Assembly: GCA_019359235.1 (NCBI GenBank)
Contig: JAHHHT010000032.1
Location: forward strand, 37,345-101,344
Source: Oscillatoria princeps RMCB-10
GTDB taxonomy: Bacteria; Cyanobacteriota; Cyanobacteriia; Cyanobacteriales; Oscillatoriaceae
Length of the DNA stretch: 64,000 nucleotides
Direction: 5' to 3'
The translations under genes were made by a program, and so were the position numbers. This document shows positions 16,621 through 26,501 of this stretch, piece by piece. The notes beneath the pieces were generated by a model, which was not told the origin of the DNA, ran no database searches, and saw nothing but the letters and a program-made list of their open reading frames with translations. Within the stretch, counting starts at the first letter, position 1, and the number at the start of each line of letters is the position of its first letter.

Positions 16621-18243
16621 ATGCTTGTTCGCTTCCAGAAAAATCCGTGGGGCGCGGTGGTTGGTGCGGCGCTGGCGTTTTTTGTCCTGGGCCTGATTTT
16701 TACCCTGCACCGGTACTATAGCTTCTACGCCTCCTACGACCAGGGCATTTTCAACCAGGTGTTCTGGAACGGCATTCACGGTCGTTTCTTCCAGAGCTCG
16801 CTCTCTTCTGTCCTGTCCACCAACGTCGTCCACGACGGCCAAGTTCCAGAGGTCTTCTACCACCGTGCAGGGCAGCACTTCACCCCAGCTTTGTTGCTGT
16901 GGCTGCCCCTGTACGCCCTGTTTCCCTCACCGGCAACCCTGACTGTACTGCAGGTAACATTAGTCACCAGCGCCGGTCTAGTGCTCTACGCCCTAGCCAG
17001 ACAGTATCTAGATCCGCCGCTAGCCGCCAAAATATCCATCAGCTTTTATGCGGCCAATGCGGTGATTGGCCCGACTTTATCCAACTTCCACGACATCTGC
17101 CAGATTCCCCTGTTTGCCTTCAGCCTGCTGCTGGCGATGGAAAAGCGCTGGTGGTGGCTGTTCTGGGCGATGGCTATTTTGATTTTAGCGGTGCGGGAAG
17201 ATGCCGGTGTGATCTTGTTTGGCGTCGGCGTTTACATGACCGCCAGCCAGCGCTATCCCCGCACAGGTCTTGCTGTCTGCACCCTCAGCTTTGGCTACAT
17301 GCTGGTTCTCACCAACGCCATCATGCCTCTCTTCTCGCAAGATATTTCCCGGCGGTTCATGATCGAGCGGTTTGGCCAGTATGCGGATGGCCCGGAAGCT
17401 TCCACCCTGGAAATCATCTGGGGAATTGTCAGCAACCCCTGGCGACTGGTCGCAGAACTGCTGACGCCCTTCTTTGGCACGATTAACTATTTGCTAGGCC
17501 AGTGGCTGCCCTTAGCCTTTGTGCCGGCTGTCTCCCCAGCAGCTTGGGCTGTGGCGGGATTTCCCCTCCTCAAACTGTTTCTCGGCAAGGGAGAGTCCGT
17601 TCTGTCCATCAACATTCGCTATGCCATGACCGTCGTGCCCGGTCTGTTTTACGGGGCGATTCTCTGGTGGCACCGGCATCCAGAAATATTCAAAAAACCG
17701 TCTTTTCGCCGGTTCTGGACGGTTTGCATCAGTCTTTCGCTGCTGTTTACCGTCCTGTCTAGCCCCAACCGCACGTTTTATTTCCTGTTTCCCGACTCCT
17801 ATCAGCCCTGGGTGTACGTGTCGCTGGCCCGGCAGTGGCAGCATGTGGCTCACATCAAGTCATTTTTGGGTCAAATACCAGCAGATGCCAGCGTCTCTGC
17901 CAGCACGTACATTGTGCCGCATTTGTCAAGCCGGCGGGAAATCGTCCGGTTTCCGATTTTACAGCTGCGCAATGACGCTAGAGAGGTGATAGAGGTAGAC
18001 TGGGCGATCTCAGACCTCTGGCAGCTCCAGCAGTATCAAGTCGCCTTCAAAGCTGACCGCCAGCAATTGCGGGACATGGTGAAGCGAGTCGAGCAGATGG
18101 CGGGTGATGGGGAGTATGGCATTGTCGGCTTCCTTGATGGGGTGATTTTGATGCGCAAGGGAGCCCCCTCCGACAAGGCTGCTGTGGCGGCATGGCAGGC
18201 TTTTCGCCGGCAGATAGAGCCAATCTTGCAGCAAAGCGTCTAG
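16621..18243 (+). CDS. DUF2079 multi-pass membrane protein
   Basis: About 540 residues with roughly ten membrane segments in the first 390 residues. The start region has the DUF2079 pattern (YYSFYASYDQGIFNQVFW, with the following HFTPALLLWLPLYALFP). DUF2079 proteins have a GT-C-like layout, but no activity is established. The last 150 residues are soluble. ATG 16621 is used; GTG 16609 in the same frame is possible and neither has a clear ribosome site. A palindromic terminator-like repeat follows. Confidence 0.85.
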   Translation: MLVRFQKNPWGAVVGAALAFFVLGLIFTLHRYYSFYASYDQGIFNQVFWNGIHGRFFQSSLSSVLSTNVVHDGQVPEVFYHRAGQHFTPALLLWLPLYALFPSPATLTVLQVTLVTSAGLVLYALARQYLDPPLAAKISISFYAANAVIGPTLSNFHDICQIPLFAFSLLLAMEKRWWWLFWAMAILILAVREDAGVILFGVGVYMTASQRYPRTGLAVCTLSFGYMLVLTNAIMPLFSQDISRRFMIERFGQYADGPEASTLEIIWGIVSNPWRLVAELLTPFFGTINYLLGQWLPLAFVPAVSPAAWAVAGFPLLKLFLGKGESVLSINIRYAMTVVPGLFYGAILWWHRHPEIFKKPSFRRFWTVCISLSLLFTVLSSPNRTFYFLFPDSYQPWVYVSLARQWQHVAHIKSFLGQIPADASVSASTYIVPHLSSRREIVRFPILQLRNDAREVIEVDWAISDLWQLQQYQVAFKADRQQLRDMVKRVEQMAGDGEYGIVGFLDGVILMRKGAPSDKAAVAAWQAFRRQIEPILQQSV

Positions 18244-18358
18244 GAATTTGGGATCGGGGGTTTCCTGGAGCGGGGAAGCGGGGAAACTCTTGTGGAGGGG
18301 AGCTCCGAAAATGGGAACGATCCGGGCAAGAGGGTTAAGGCTGAACAAAAACAGCAGT

Positions 18359-18383
18359 AGGGTGGGTTAATAACCCACCCTAC
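18359..18383 (+). terminator. Palindromic hairpin after the DUF2079 gene
   Basis: The sequence agtagggtgggtta/taacccaccctact forms a long perfect stem with almost no loop. It belongs to the same dispersed hairpin type as 54505-54538. The spacer from 18244 to 18607 otherwise shows no gene. Confidence 0.6.
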
Positions 18384-18607
18384 TGGTCAAGGTGCTGCGG
18401 AAATCCTAAAAAAAGGATGAAATTTACATCCGCTTCTCGCACCCCCCCGCACCGCGTTCTCCCCCTCATCCCTCACTCCTCACCCGCATCACGCACTGGA
18501 AAATCTGAGCGCCGCCGATTTTTTTGTGGCATTCTGGGAAAAATATGGTAATAAAAATTGATGAAGCTATGTAAAGTTATGAAAAATCCTAGTCATGAGT
18601 GGGGATT

Positions 18608-19795
18608 ATGAAGATATTGGTACTGAGCTGGGAATTTCCTCCCAAAATCGTGGGGGGCATTTGTCGCCATGTGGCGGAGTTATATCCCGAGATAGTGAAG
18701 CTGGGGCATGAAGTCCATTTAATCACCGTGGAGTTTGGCCGCGCACCGCTGTATGAAATGGTGGATGGCATCCACGTCCACCGCGTGCCGGTTGGCCACA
18801 GCCACAACTTCTTCGAGTGGGTGGCTCGGATGAATGACAGCATGGGGCGTCACGGGGGCAAGCTGATATTAGAAGAAGGCTCCTTTGATCTCATCCACGC
18901 CCATGACTGGCTGGTGGGGGACGCGGGAATGGCGCTCAAGCACCACTTCAAGATACCGCTGATTGCCACTATCCACGCCACGGAATATGGCAGGTACAAC
19001 GGCATCTATAACGACGAACACCGCTACATCCACGGCAAAGAAGGAGACTTGGCCTACAACGCTTGGCGGGTGATTGTCTGCACGGAGTACATGCGGCGCG
19101 AGGTGGCACGGGTTTTAGGCACCCCTTGGGACAAAATCGACGTTATTTACAACGGCATCCGCCCCGAGAAAAAACCCCGCTGGGAAGATTTTGACGCTTT
19201 GAACTTCCGCCGCCGGTTTGCCGGCGATCGCGAGAAAATTGTCTACTACGTCGGTCGGATGACCCGCGAAAAAGGTGTCGAGGTGCTGCTGAGTGCCGCT
19301 CCCAAGGTGCTGTGGGAGATGGGGGGCAATGTCAAATTTGTGATTATTGGCGGAGGCAATACCGACCATCTCAAGCGCATCGCCTGGGATATCGGGATTT
19401 GGCACAAGAGCTATTTCACCGGCTTTATGTACGAGGAAGACCTCAACAAATTCCAAGCGGTGGCGGATTGCGCTGTTTTTCCGAGTCTTTACGAACCTTT
19501 TGGCATTGTGGCGCTGGAAAGCTTTGCCGCTCGCGTGCCGGTCGTGGTTTCCGACACCGGCGGTTTGCCAGAAGTCGTCACCCACACCAAAACCGGCATC
19601 GTCACCTGGGCGAACAATTACAATTCCCTGGCGTGGGGCATTCTGGAAGTCTTGAAAAACCCCGGTTACGCCCAGTGGCTGGTTGACAACGCCTACGAGG
19701 ATCTCGACCGCCGGTTCAGCTGGGCAAAAATCGCCTTGCAGACGGAAACCGTCTACGAGCAAGTGGTGCGCGAGCGAGCGCAGGTTGACTGGTAA
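18608..19795 (+). CDS. GT4-family glycosyltransferase
   Basis: 395 residues. The N-terminus MKILVLSWEFPPKIVGGICRH is typical of GT-B enzymes of family GT4, including glycogen-synthase-like proteins. The C-terminal nucleotide-sugar domain has YVGRMTREKG, FPSLYEPFGIVALES (the E-x7-E motif) and SDTGGLPEVV. It probably transfers a hexose from a nucleotide sugar to a glucan or surface glycan in the cytoplasm. Acceptor unknown. ATG 18608 starts the conserved MKIL motif; GTG 18599 is in frame too. Confidence 0.9.
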   Translation: MKILVLSWEFPPKIVGGICRHVAELYPEIVKLGHEVHLITVEFGRAPLYEMVDGIHVHRVPVGHSHNFFEWVARMNDSMGRHGGKLILEEGSFDLIHAHDWLVGDAGMALKHHFKIPLIATIHATEYGRYNGIYNDEHRYIHGKEGDLAYNAWRVIVCTEYMRREVARVLGTPWDKIDVIYNGIRPEKKPRWEDFDALNFRRRFAGDREKIVYYVGRMTREKGVEVLLSAAPKVLWEMGGNVKFVIIGGGNTDHLKRIAWDIGIWHKSYFTGFMYEEDLNKFQAVADCAVFPSLYEPFGIVALESFAARVPVVVSDTGGLPEVVTHTKTGIVTWANNYNSLAWGILEVLKNPGYAQWLVDNAYEDLDRRFSWAKIALQTETVYEQVVRERAQVDW

Positions 19796-19857
19796 CGCTA
19801 CGATCCCCACACTCTAGGGCCGGCTTTTTACCGCACCACCAGGAAAGGACGAGCCAA

Positions 19858-20025
19858 ATGCCCATCTCACAAGACAATACCACTTACATTGGCCACCAGC
19901 GCTCCCGCCGGTGGCTAATTATTGTGGGGGAGTTTGCTACAGCGCTCAATCTATTTATTTCCCAGGAATCATCACATCTGCGATTACAGGCAAATGAGCC
20001 GACCCCATATTCTCACCCGTCCTAA
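19858..20025 (+). CDS. Possible short peptide or truncated gene start
   Basis: A 55-codon frame with a good ribosome site (aggaaagga, 19841-19849) begins MPISQDNTTYIGHQRSRRW. It runs into the 3' end of the opposing EEP gene at 19955, where the sequence is plainly read on the other strand. It could be the remaining start of a gene cut off by rearrangement. No family recognised. Confidence 0.3.
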   Translation: MPISQDNTTYIGHQRSRRWLIIVGEFATALNLFISQESSHLRLQANEPTPYSHPS

Positions 20026-20920
20026 TTTTCACAACCTTAATCTCTGGACTCACCAAACAGTGGTCTATAGGAAGAGACACAAACGGAACTCTATTTGACC
20101 GCCATGTCGGCAAAATGCCAAATCCCGATCGCGCGTTGCGCAGTCCAGTTTTTTGCGCAAAGCGCTTGTAGTGCGGTGACCACACAGTCATATTTAAATC
20201 TCCCACTACCAAAACAGGGTTTTTTGATTGTATCGCCCAATCCCCTATCTCTTCCAGGTGTCTGTTCCTCCACTCAAAACGAACTCCATTTCTGGGAGAA
20301 AACAGGTGTGTGGCAACCAGGGAAACAATTTGCCCTTTAAGAATTACATCCGCAACTATAGTTCTGACTACTTTCTGGTTTCCCCAAAATTTAACCGAGA
20401 CATTGGCCAGAGGCCGTTTACTGTAGATAGCTATGCCATCTGTTGGGTAATTCTGTTCCGCAACGTAGGGTAAAATATCCTGTAAAGCTTTTAATTCTTT
20501 CGCCCAAGGGTCGCTCGCTTCGGGAAAAATGGCGACATCCGGATTTTCTTTTCTCACCAGCGCCCTCACTTCTGAATACCGCCCGTCGCTTGGCCGGTCT
20601 ACACTGAACAGGAAGATTCTCACCTGTTCTGAACTTTCACCGGCATTTACATATGGCGGCATGTACCAAGGTACGATTTCAGCTAAATTCAGGAGAATGC
20701 AGAATGCGCTAACAGCCAGCCACAATAACTTCCGGCGGGTCATCCCAAAGAAAAAGAAGGCACACAACCCAGCCAGCAGATATTGCACTTTGAAGTGGGA
20801 GGTCGCTTCTAAATATCGGTGCCACTCTCCCAGGTAGCCGGTCAGAGAAAGCAGCGTAACTGTAAGTGTTAGCAGAATAAACAAGCGTTCCAGCCAGCCT
20901 TGTATGAATTTTGCGGACAT
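19955..20920 (-). CDS. Membrane-anchored endonuclease/exonuclease/phosphatase (EEP) protein, copy 1
   Basis: 321 residues. Two or three membrane helices in residues 10-90 are followed by an EEP (DNase I-like) domain at about 98-320: FPEASDPWA (metal Glu), THLFSPRNGVRFEWRN, VVGDLNMTVWSP (catalytic Asp/Asn) and PIDHCLVS. The final motif, normally S-D-H, reads GSAHLPV, so the Asp paired with the catalytic His is Ala. The neighbour at 21086-22063 keeps SDH. The substrate (nucleic acid, phospholipid or other phosphodiester) is unknown. Activity of this copy is doubtful. Confidence 0.85.
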   Translation of the reverse strand: MSAKFIQGWLERLFILLTLTVTLLSLTGYLGEWHRYLEATSHFKVQYLLAGLCAFFFFGMTRRKLLWLAVSAFCILLNLAEIVPWYMPPYVNAGESSEQVRIFLFSVDRPSDGRYSEVRALVRKENPDVAIFPEASDPWAKELKALQDILPYVAEQNYPTDGIAIYSKRPLANVSVKFWGNQKVVRTIVADVILKGQIVSLVATHLFSPRNGVRFEWRNRHLEEIGDWAIQSKNPVLVVGDLNMTVWSPHYKRFAQKTGLRNARSGFGILPTWRSNRVPFVSLPIDHCLVSPEIKVVKIRTGENMGSAHLPVIADVMIPGK

Positions 20921-21085
20921 AGATTAGTGCGAATAAATTCGGAAAACTGTTCCTGGCTATTTTAGCATTCCTTTCCAAAAAATAGCCGTTCATCTGGCGG
21001 CAGCGCCGAAAGGCTTTAGCAGAAATATTGCGCCAATTTTTGCGTGATTGCGGCAGGCAACAGCCCCGGCGATTGTGCTAATATG

Positions 21086-22063
21086 TTACTCGATGAGGAC
21101 TGTATCTGTTATCAGCTGCAGGTGATCTGAACCAATATTCCGACCCGTCCTAGTATGCAAAACTTGAATTCCCTCACTGACTAAACAGTGATCCAGCGGA
21201 ATCAACAGCAAGGGAGATTGAGCGGGCCAGGTGGGCAGGATGCCAAAGCCGGTGCGGCTGTTGTGAAGTTTTGTTTTTTCGACAAAGCTTTTATAATAGG
21301 GCGACCAGACGGTCATGTTCAAATCTCCAAGCACAACCTTTGGGGTTTTTAGCTGCTGCAGGTACTGGCTGAGTTCTTCGATCTGGGTGTTGCGCCACTC
21401 AAAGTATTCTTGACTGGTGGGAGGAAGCGGATGCGTGGCGATAATTGAAAGAACTTTTCCTTGCCAGGTTACATCGGCAGATAAACTGGGAACTTCATCT
21501 CGAAACAGGTGGACAGTCTTCTTCTGGAGAGGCAGAGAGCTATAAAGGGCTATTCCAAAATTGTCTTCCCTAGGGTATACTAAAGAATAGGGGAGGATAT
21601 CCCGAAGAGTGTCCAGTCTTTTGGCCCAAGTATCATTGACTTCTAAAAAGACAGCGATATTAGGTTTTTCTTCTTGGATGAGGGAGAGAACTTCCTGGTA
21701 GCGCCGGTTGGAAGTCAGTACATTGGCCAGGAGAAACCGCACCTCCAGTCCCGCAGGATTGCCGGCACCTCTGGGCTGAGGGATGTACCAGGGGACGATG
21801 GCAACAAGATTGAGAGCGATGCAGAAGAGACTGACAAGACACCACAATTTTCTGCGGGTAAAAGAAAAGAAAATTAAGGCCAAGCAGCAGGTGGCTAGAT
21901 ATTGCAATTTGAAATGGCTGGTCAGTTCAAGATACCGGTGATAGCCTCCCAGATAGCCGGTCAGAGAAAACAGTGCAGAAACAGCGGTTCCCAGAATTAG
22001 CCAGCGGGAGAGGACGTTTTTGATTTGCTTGCGCCAGTCTGTTATATTGAAAAATTGCTGCAT
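21086..22063 (-). CDS. Membrane-anchored EEP protein, copy 2
   Basis: 325 residues, a tandem paralogue of the gene at 19955-20920 with the same layout (LTGYLG--HRYLE-TSHFK-QYL in the membrane part). The EEP motifs are complete: FLEVNDTWA, ATHPLPP, VLGDLNMTVWSP, PLDHCLVS and GSDHLQL. It is predicted to be an active metal-dependent phosphodiesterase at the membrane. The substrate cannot be told from sequence. Spacing of 165 bp to the other copy suggests co-transcription. Confidence 0.88.
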   Translation of the reverse strand: MQQFFNITDWRKQIKNVLSRWLILGTAVSALFSLTGYLGGYHRYLELTSHFKLQYLATCCLALIFFSFTRRKLWCLVSLFCIALNLVAIVPWYIPQPRGAGNPAGLEVRFLLANVLTSNRRYQEVLSLIQEEKPNIAVFLEVNDTWAKRLDTLRDILPYSLVYPREDNFGIALYSSLPLQKKTVHLFRDEVPSLSADVTWQGKVLSIIATHPLPPTSQEYFEWRNTQIEELSQYLQQLKTPKVVLGDLNMTVWSPYYKSFVEKTKLHNSRTGFGILPTWPAQSPLLLIPLDHCLVSEGIQVLHTRTGRNIGSDHLQLITDTVLIE

Positions 22064-22490
22064 AAACCTGTGAGGCGAGTTTTAGAGAGCTGACACCGGC
22101 TGAAACCCGGAGTGCCGGTTGCGGACTCTCAGAGAGAGTCGTCTTAACAGACAAACGGGAAGTGCAAAGGCAGGAGCGCGGATGATGGTACAATTTGGGG
22201 GGGCCGGCACCGGCACGGAGCTTTGGCGAGAGCGCACTTGCCTGTCCGGGCTGCCAGCCCGAGCGCCAGAACGCCCGCTTCCCTTGCTCCCGCCAGAAAA
22301 GCGCGTCCGTTACATCCGTTACCGAATCCGCTCGCGGCATACGTTATATCCGTTATAGCGGCTGTGGGAGCCATTGCCGCCAGGCGGACGAGCGGTGAGC
22401 CAAGCCGTGTTTGCCAGCCTGGGGGAAAGCGCATTCGTGAGGTTTCGCAGTAGTGTGAGAGGAACAGCAAAAACTCCAACCCCAAACCGA
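22064..22490. other. G+C-rich spacer before coaD
   Basis: Holds short imperfect repeats (gttacatccgttaccgaatccgc and gttatatccgttatagcgg at about 22311-22361) and G+C-rich sequence. No gene is supported, although long frames exist on both strands because of base composition. It must contain the coaD promoter. Confidence 0.4.
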
Positions 22491-23042
22491 GTGATCGCCA
22501 TTTATCCGGGCAGCTTCGATCCGATTACCTTCGGTCACCTCGACATCATTGAGCGTGGCTGCAAGCTGTTTGAGCGCGTGATCGTGGCGGTTGTGCGCAA
22601 TCCCAACAAAACGCCGCTGTTCACCGTAGCTGAGCGCGTCAGCCAGATTCGCCTGTCCACGCAACACTTGGACAACATAGAAGTGGACAGTTTTGAAGGT
22701 CTGACGGTAAACTATGCCAGAATGCGACAAGCTACAGTGCTGCTCAGGGGGCTGCGCGTCCTTTCAGACTTTGAAATGGAGCTGCAGATGGCGCACACCA
22801 ATAACACGCTCTACGAGCAAATAGAGACAGTTTTTCTCGCCACCTCTAACGAGTACAGTTTCTTAAGTAGTAGTGTAGTGAAAGAGATCGCCAGGTTTGG
22901 TGGCTCTGTCGATCATCTTGTTCCCAAACATGTTGCCCTAGAGATTTCCCGATGTTACGCCAGGACACATCCCGGATCGATCCCGACCTCACAGGAAGCA
23001 GCCCTCAGGATGAATCACGACCGAGTGGACCCGGAGGCATAG
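22491..23042 (+). CDS. coaD: Phosphopantetheine adenylyltransferase
   Basis: 183 residues from GTG 22491. It opens [20 protein letters not shown], which holds the (T/S)-x-G-H nucleotidyltransferase motif, and ends its catalytic part with the SSSVVKEIA motif. The enzyme joins ATP and 4'-phosphopantetheine to form dephospho-CoA. The last 25 residues extend beyond the usual CoaD end (about 160 residues) and overlap the next gene by 91 bp. No close ribosome site is visible; the start is set by homology. Confidence 0.93.
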   Translation: MIAIYPGSFDPITFGHLDIIERGCKLFERVIVAVVRNPNKTPLFTVAERVSQIRLSTQHLDNIEVDSFEGLTVNYARMRQATVLLRGLRVLSDFEMELQMAHTNNTLYEQIETVFLATSNEYSFLSSSVVKEIARFGGSVDHLVPKHVALEISRCYARTHPGSIPTSQEAALRMNHDRVDPEA

Positions 23043-23674
23043 ATATCCAGCGGGAGCTCAACCGGCTCGAGGAGATGATTCTCGACAGCCCCCGCATCCC
23101 GCTGACGCGACGCACTCTCATTGATGAAGAAATTGTGCTGGACCAGCTGGATCTGGTGCGCCTGAACCTGCCTGCGGCTTATCTGGAGGCAGAAGAAATT
23201 ATGCGCCGCAGAGAGGAAATTCTGGGGCAAGCAGAGCGGTACGCGCAGGAAATCCTGGCGGCGGCTGAGCAGGAAGCGGCTCAGATTTTGGATGAAATGG
23301 GGCTGATCCGGCAGGCCAAGTTGGAAGCGGAGCAAATCCGGCAGCAGGTTCAGCAAGAGTGCGAGTTAGCGCGCGAGGAGACGATTTCTGAAATTGAGCG
23401 GGTGCGCTTGCAAGCCCAACAGGAAATCGAGGAGATGCGGAACCGGGCGATGGCCGAGTGCCAAGAGATTCACGCCGGCGCTGACGACTACGCCGATCGG
23501 GTGCTGAGAAATATCGAGATGCAGCTGGGCGAAATGATGCGGGTGATCCAAAATGGCCGGCAGCAGTTGCACCAGTCGCCGGCAGTTTTGCGCCCGCCAG
23601 AACCCCCGCCGGCTGGACAGCCACCTGCGCGTCCGGCACCTCAGACGCGCCCAACCGATCGGCCAAAGCATTAA
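22952..23674 (+). CDS. Coiled-coil protein (DivIVA/ATPase-b-like), overlaps coaD
   Basis: 240 residues. The centre (about 60-200) is a long charged coiled coil with Glu/Gln/Ala-rich heptads ([20 protein letters not shown]), and the C-terminus is Pro-rich (from about 205). No membrane segment. Such proteins are often called DivIVA-like or ATP-synthase-b-like by composition only. It starts within coaD (91-bp overlap), so translation is probably coupled. Confidence 0.8.
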   Translation: MLRQDTSRIDPDLTGSSPQDESRPSGPGGIDIQRELNRLEEMILDSPRIPLTRRTLIDEEIVLDQLDLVRLNLPAAYLEAEEIMRRREEILGQAERYAQEILAAAEQEAAQILDEMGLIRQAKLEAEQIRQQVQQECELAREETISEIERVRLQAQQEIEEMRNRAMAECQEIHAGADDYADRVLRNIEMQLGEMMRVIQNGRQQLHQSPAVLRPPEPPPAGQPPARPAPQTRPTDRPKH

Positions 23675-23726
23675 AAAGGGGAGTGGGGTGGCTTAATCGC
23701 GCACCCTCCTGCTAGCGCCAAGGCCC

Positions 23727-24278
23727 CTAATCTGGATACCAAAACATGCCTTTAATGCCTTCAGGGTCAGGCATAAAGCCTAAATTTCGGTAAAAATCCA
23801 CGACGTGGGGGTCGGCGAACAGGGTAATGTTGCTGATATCTTCACTGCGCAGTTTCTTGATCAGAAACTTCATCATCGCCTTACCCAAGCCTTTGCCTTG
23901 ACAGTCTGGGTGAACCACCACATCCCAGAGGGTGGCATTAAACGCATGGTCTGATGTGGCGCGGGCGAAGCCAATCAGACGGCGTTTGGCCCCTCGCTGC
24001 TCCCACATCGAAACCACGAGAAAACTGTACTGAATGGCTTTTCTGACTTTCCGCAGCGGACGCCGCGACCACCCCACAGCATCGCAGAGTTCTTCGAGTT
24101 CGTAAAGGTCAATGTCCCGGTCGGTGGTGAAATAAATGCGCAAGGGATTGCCGTTGCGATCCCGCAGGAGCTGGGGGACGGGCTCGCCTGCATCTGCAGC
24201 AACATAATCCTCAGTTTGGACTGTATCGGGGGCAGAAGAGGCGTCAGAACCGCTAAATAAGTTTTTCCAAAAACCCAT
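23727..24278 (-). CDS. Ycf52-like GNAT acetyltransferase
   Basis: 183 residues. The GNAT fold spans about 45-180, with an acetyl-CoA loop at [16 protein letters not shown] and the pattern [16 protein letters not shown] near the end. Similar proteins are encoded in red-algal plastids (ycf52) and include plant plastid GNATs that acetylate Lys or arylalkylamines. The substrate here is unknown. The N-terminal 40 residues are acidic and variable. Confidence 0.85.
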   Translation of the reverse strand: MGFWKNLFSGSDASSAPDTVQTEDYVAADAGEPVPQLLRDRNGNPLRIYFTTDRDIDLYELEELCDAVGWSRRPLRKVRKAIQYSFLVVSMWEQRGAKRRLIGFARATSDHAFNATLWDVVVHPDCQGKGLGKAMMKFLIKKLRSEDISNITLFADPHVVDFYRNLGFMPDPEGIKGMFWYPD

Positions 24279-24559
24279 GCCGGCGACTTTAATGTATTGA
24301 GACTTGCCCCGGCGGGAAGCGCGGGGAATTCTTCAGGCGAAAGAACCGGAATATCTGGCAGGGGCTACATGAGAGCAGCTCCCTTTTTCCCGGCACACCG
24401 CAGAAGCCATTACTGGCGAGCGTGCTATCTCCAGACCGCTGTTGATTCAGGGAGAGGGAGTTTACCTCACAGCTTCAGACGCGACGGGCGCGTTCTACAG
24501 ATGGAGGTAACGCGAGAGTCCCCACGTAGCATTGAAAACATTATATCAGGATGTTGAGT

Positions 24560-24620
24560 GCACCTAAAAGCCCGCAGGCATTTATCTGTTTCAATCCCGA
24601 GAGAGGGATTCATGCCACCT
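24560..24620 (-). mobile_element. Possible right end of an IS200/IS605-type element (remnant)
   Basis: Read on the minus strand, the sequence ggtggcatgaatccctctctcgggattgaaac forms a hairpin like that after TnpB at 51795-51825 (gaatccccgtctctttagagcgggga). It suggests a decayed element pointing left. The stretch 24279-24948 otherwise contains no gene that I can support; the long minus-strand frames there lack any recognisable domain. Confidence 0.4.
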
Positions 24621-24948
24621 AACTGAGCGCCATCGTGCAGATAATAGCACGTTCCCAGACCCGGGCTGTGTAAAGGCCACAGTGGCACTAAACCTGTTGG
24701 CCGTCGATTCGGCTGACCCCCGGCTAGTCCCATTCCTCCGGCTCGCCGGACTTGAGTGTTTTTGCTCAGGGGTGCCGGTGGGTGCCGGACAGCCCCCGAC
24801 GACCTGTATGGGCCCGCCAAAGTCATGAACCTGTGAGAGCCATCCAGCCCTAGAATGGGAAAAGGGGTCGGTGTGGAAGTTTTTCAGGAGAATTGGTGAG
24901 AGCTGCAAGCTCAAGCCATGCGGCCTAATTGTAGCGACTTGAAGGAGT

Positions 24949-25420
24949 GTTGCGCTAAAAGCGATTCGTAGCAAGCTCAAGCAGAACAGCAAGCAGGCCA
25001 CTCCAAGGGCCAAACACGCGGGGGACAGTCGGTGGGTCCTGTGGCGTGAGGCGCACTTTGCCTGTCTGAAGCCCTCTGCAAACAAACTCAAAAAACTGTT
25101 GACTGAGCGCGTCAAACCTCACTACCCTTGGATGGAGGAATTGTCCAGCTGAGGAAGCCAGTATGCTTTTCAACCGTTCGGGGAAACGCTCTCGCCGATT
25201 TTTTCACGCAGGCAGCTAGAGGTCAAGGGTTTCAGTGCCGCGCCCCCACTCGGTACGGTTCAGAGGCTACGCTCGCTTTCGTGCCGGTATCCCCTGTCAC
25301 TCAATGCTGCCAATCTCACCCTCAAAAACCAATGCCCCAAGACGAGGGGATTTTTAAGAGAGCGAGCGTCCGGATTTGAGATTGAGAGAGACTTAAATGC
25401 CTCTATCAATCAGGAAAACA
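24949..25420 (+). pseudogene. Decayed, internally deleted TnpB relic
   Basis: In one frame about 24950-25130 reads like a TnpB N-terminus (RSKLKQNSKQAT, then KLLTERVKPHYPWMEELSS) and hits a stop at 25150. In other frames 25300-25420 reads as a TnpB C-terminus: QCCQSH...MPQDEGIF, where the zinc-finger block should be, and FEIERDLNASIN, the last RuvC motif with its Asp. The middle RuvC region is missing. TnpB is the RNA-guided nuclease of IS200/IS605 and IS607 elements. This copy cannot be functional. Confidence 0.65.
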
Positions 25421-25652
25421 ATCCATCACCCCCCAAAAGGCGCAGGCGGTGGAAGCCTGGTCTAGCCGCCAGAAGCGGGTACTCCTGAGTGGGATAGCGA
25501 TTCTGCCGGTGCGCCCCAAAAAAGCAGGAAGCTTTCCATCAAAAAAGGGCAGTAATGTCCGTCGCCGATCTGGGCGAGTGCGGATTGAGCAGAAACTGGG
25601 CTGCAGTCCTCCCCAGTGCATTCGAGCTGGCAAGTGAGTTTCCCCCCCCATT

Positions 25653-26378
25653 ATGGCTCCAGGTTTAAAATCATCTACACTTGAACTGCTCAAGCGCTTT
25701 AACCGGGCGTTTCCCCAGTTCTACGAGCAATTTGTCAGCAGTGAAATTCAACTGCAAAACCTGAAGCTAGCCTACCAGCTCTACAAAACTCGGCAAGCCG
25801 TGATTGAGCTGAAACCGGAAGGCAACAAAAGCGCCCTGCATTTTGCATACCGCAACCAGTCCTTTCTGCTGAGCGATATTTTTGGCGTCCTGGCCGCCTA
25901 CGGACTGACCATCCACAGCCTCAGCCTGTATGGCCAGATATGCCCGCCGATGCTGGTGTTTATCAAACTGGTGGTGTCTCGCGGGGGCAAGGCGCTGACG
26001 GACAAGACTGCAGAAAACGTCTGCAGGGCCATTCGGGAGGCTCTGGCGGGGCACTTTGAAGTCGAAGAGATGCTGGCGGTGGAATTCAACCTCGACGCTG
26101 GACTTGAGGACGTTGAAACTGAATTCTACGTCGATCCCGTCTTCCACCTGCCGGCGCTGCTGATTGAAGCCGATAACCAGCCCGGACTGTTCTACAAGGT
26201 GATGTACGCCATCTGGCAAGAAGACTTGCTGGTGGTTAACGCTAACTTGCTAGTCTGGCGCGGGCGCACCCGCTTGATCCTCTACCTCTTGGGTCCGAAC
26301 GAGAGCTTGATTCCCGATTACCTTGGCCACAAAATTGCCGAAAGCGTGCGCCAGAGATTGCTAGGCCGGCGTTTTTAG
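25653..26378 (+). CDS. ACT-domain protein
   Basis: 241 residues with two regions resembling the ACT domain: about 65-125 (FLLSDIFGVLAAYGLTIHSLSL) and about 165-235 (LIEADNQPGLFYKVMYAIWQEDLLVVNANLL). The order resembles the C-terminal ACT pair of GlnD, but no nucleotidyltransferase or HD domain is present. It probably senses an amino acid or related small molecule. The target is unknown. Confidence 0.8.
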   Translation: MAPGLKSSTLELLKRFNRAFPQFYEQFVSSEIQLQNLKLAYQLYKTRQAVIELKPEGNKSALHFAYRNQSFLLSDIFGVLAAYGLTIHSLSLYGQICPPMLVFIKLVVSRGGKALTDKTAENVCRAIREALAGHFEVEEMLAVEFNLDAGLEDVETEFYVDPVFHLPALLIEADNQPGLFYKVMYAIWQEDLLVVNANLLVWRGRTRLILYLLGPNESLIPDYLGHKIAESVRQRLLGRRF

Positions 26379-26501
26379 GGGCTGAAAGCTAGTGGTTTAA
26401 TTGGCCGGTTGGGGACAATGTGATTGAAATTCCCGACTGCGTTCGGCGATGGTGGAGCAGCCGGATGCCGTCGCGGCTAAAATCCTCACCCTGATTGAGC
26501 G

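Noticed and set aside
24588..24612. CRISPR-like repeat (gtttcaatcccgagagagggatt)
   Set aside because: It occurs once, with no spacers or second repeat. It fits a transposon end hairpin better.
24467..25115. Long minus-strand frames in the 24.5-25.1 kb gap
   Set aside because: No start signal or known domain. The region overlaps transposon remnants, and composition explains the frames.
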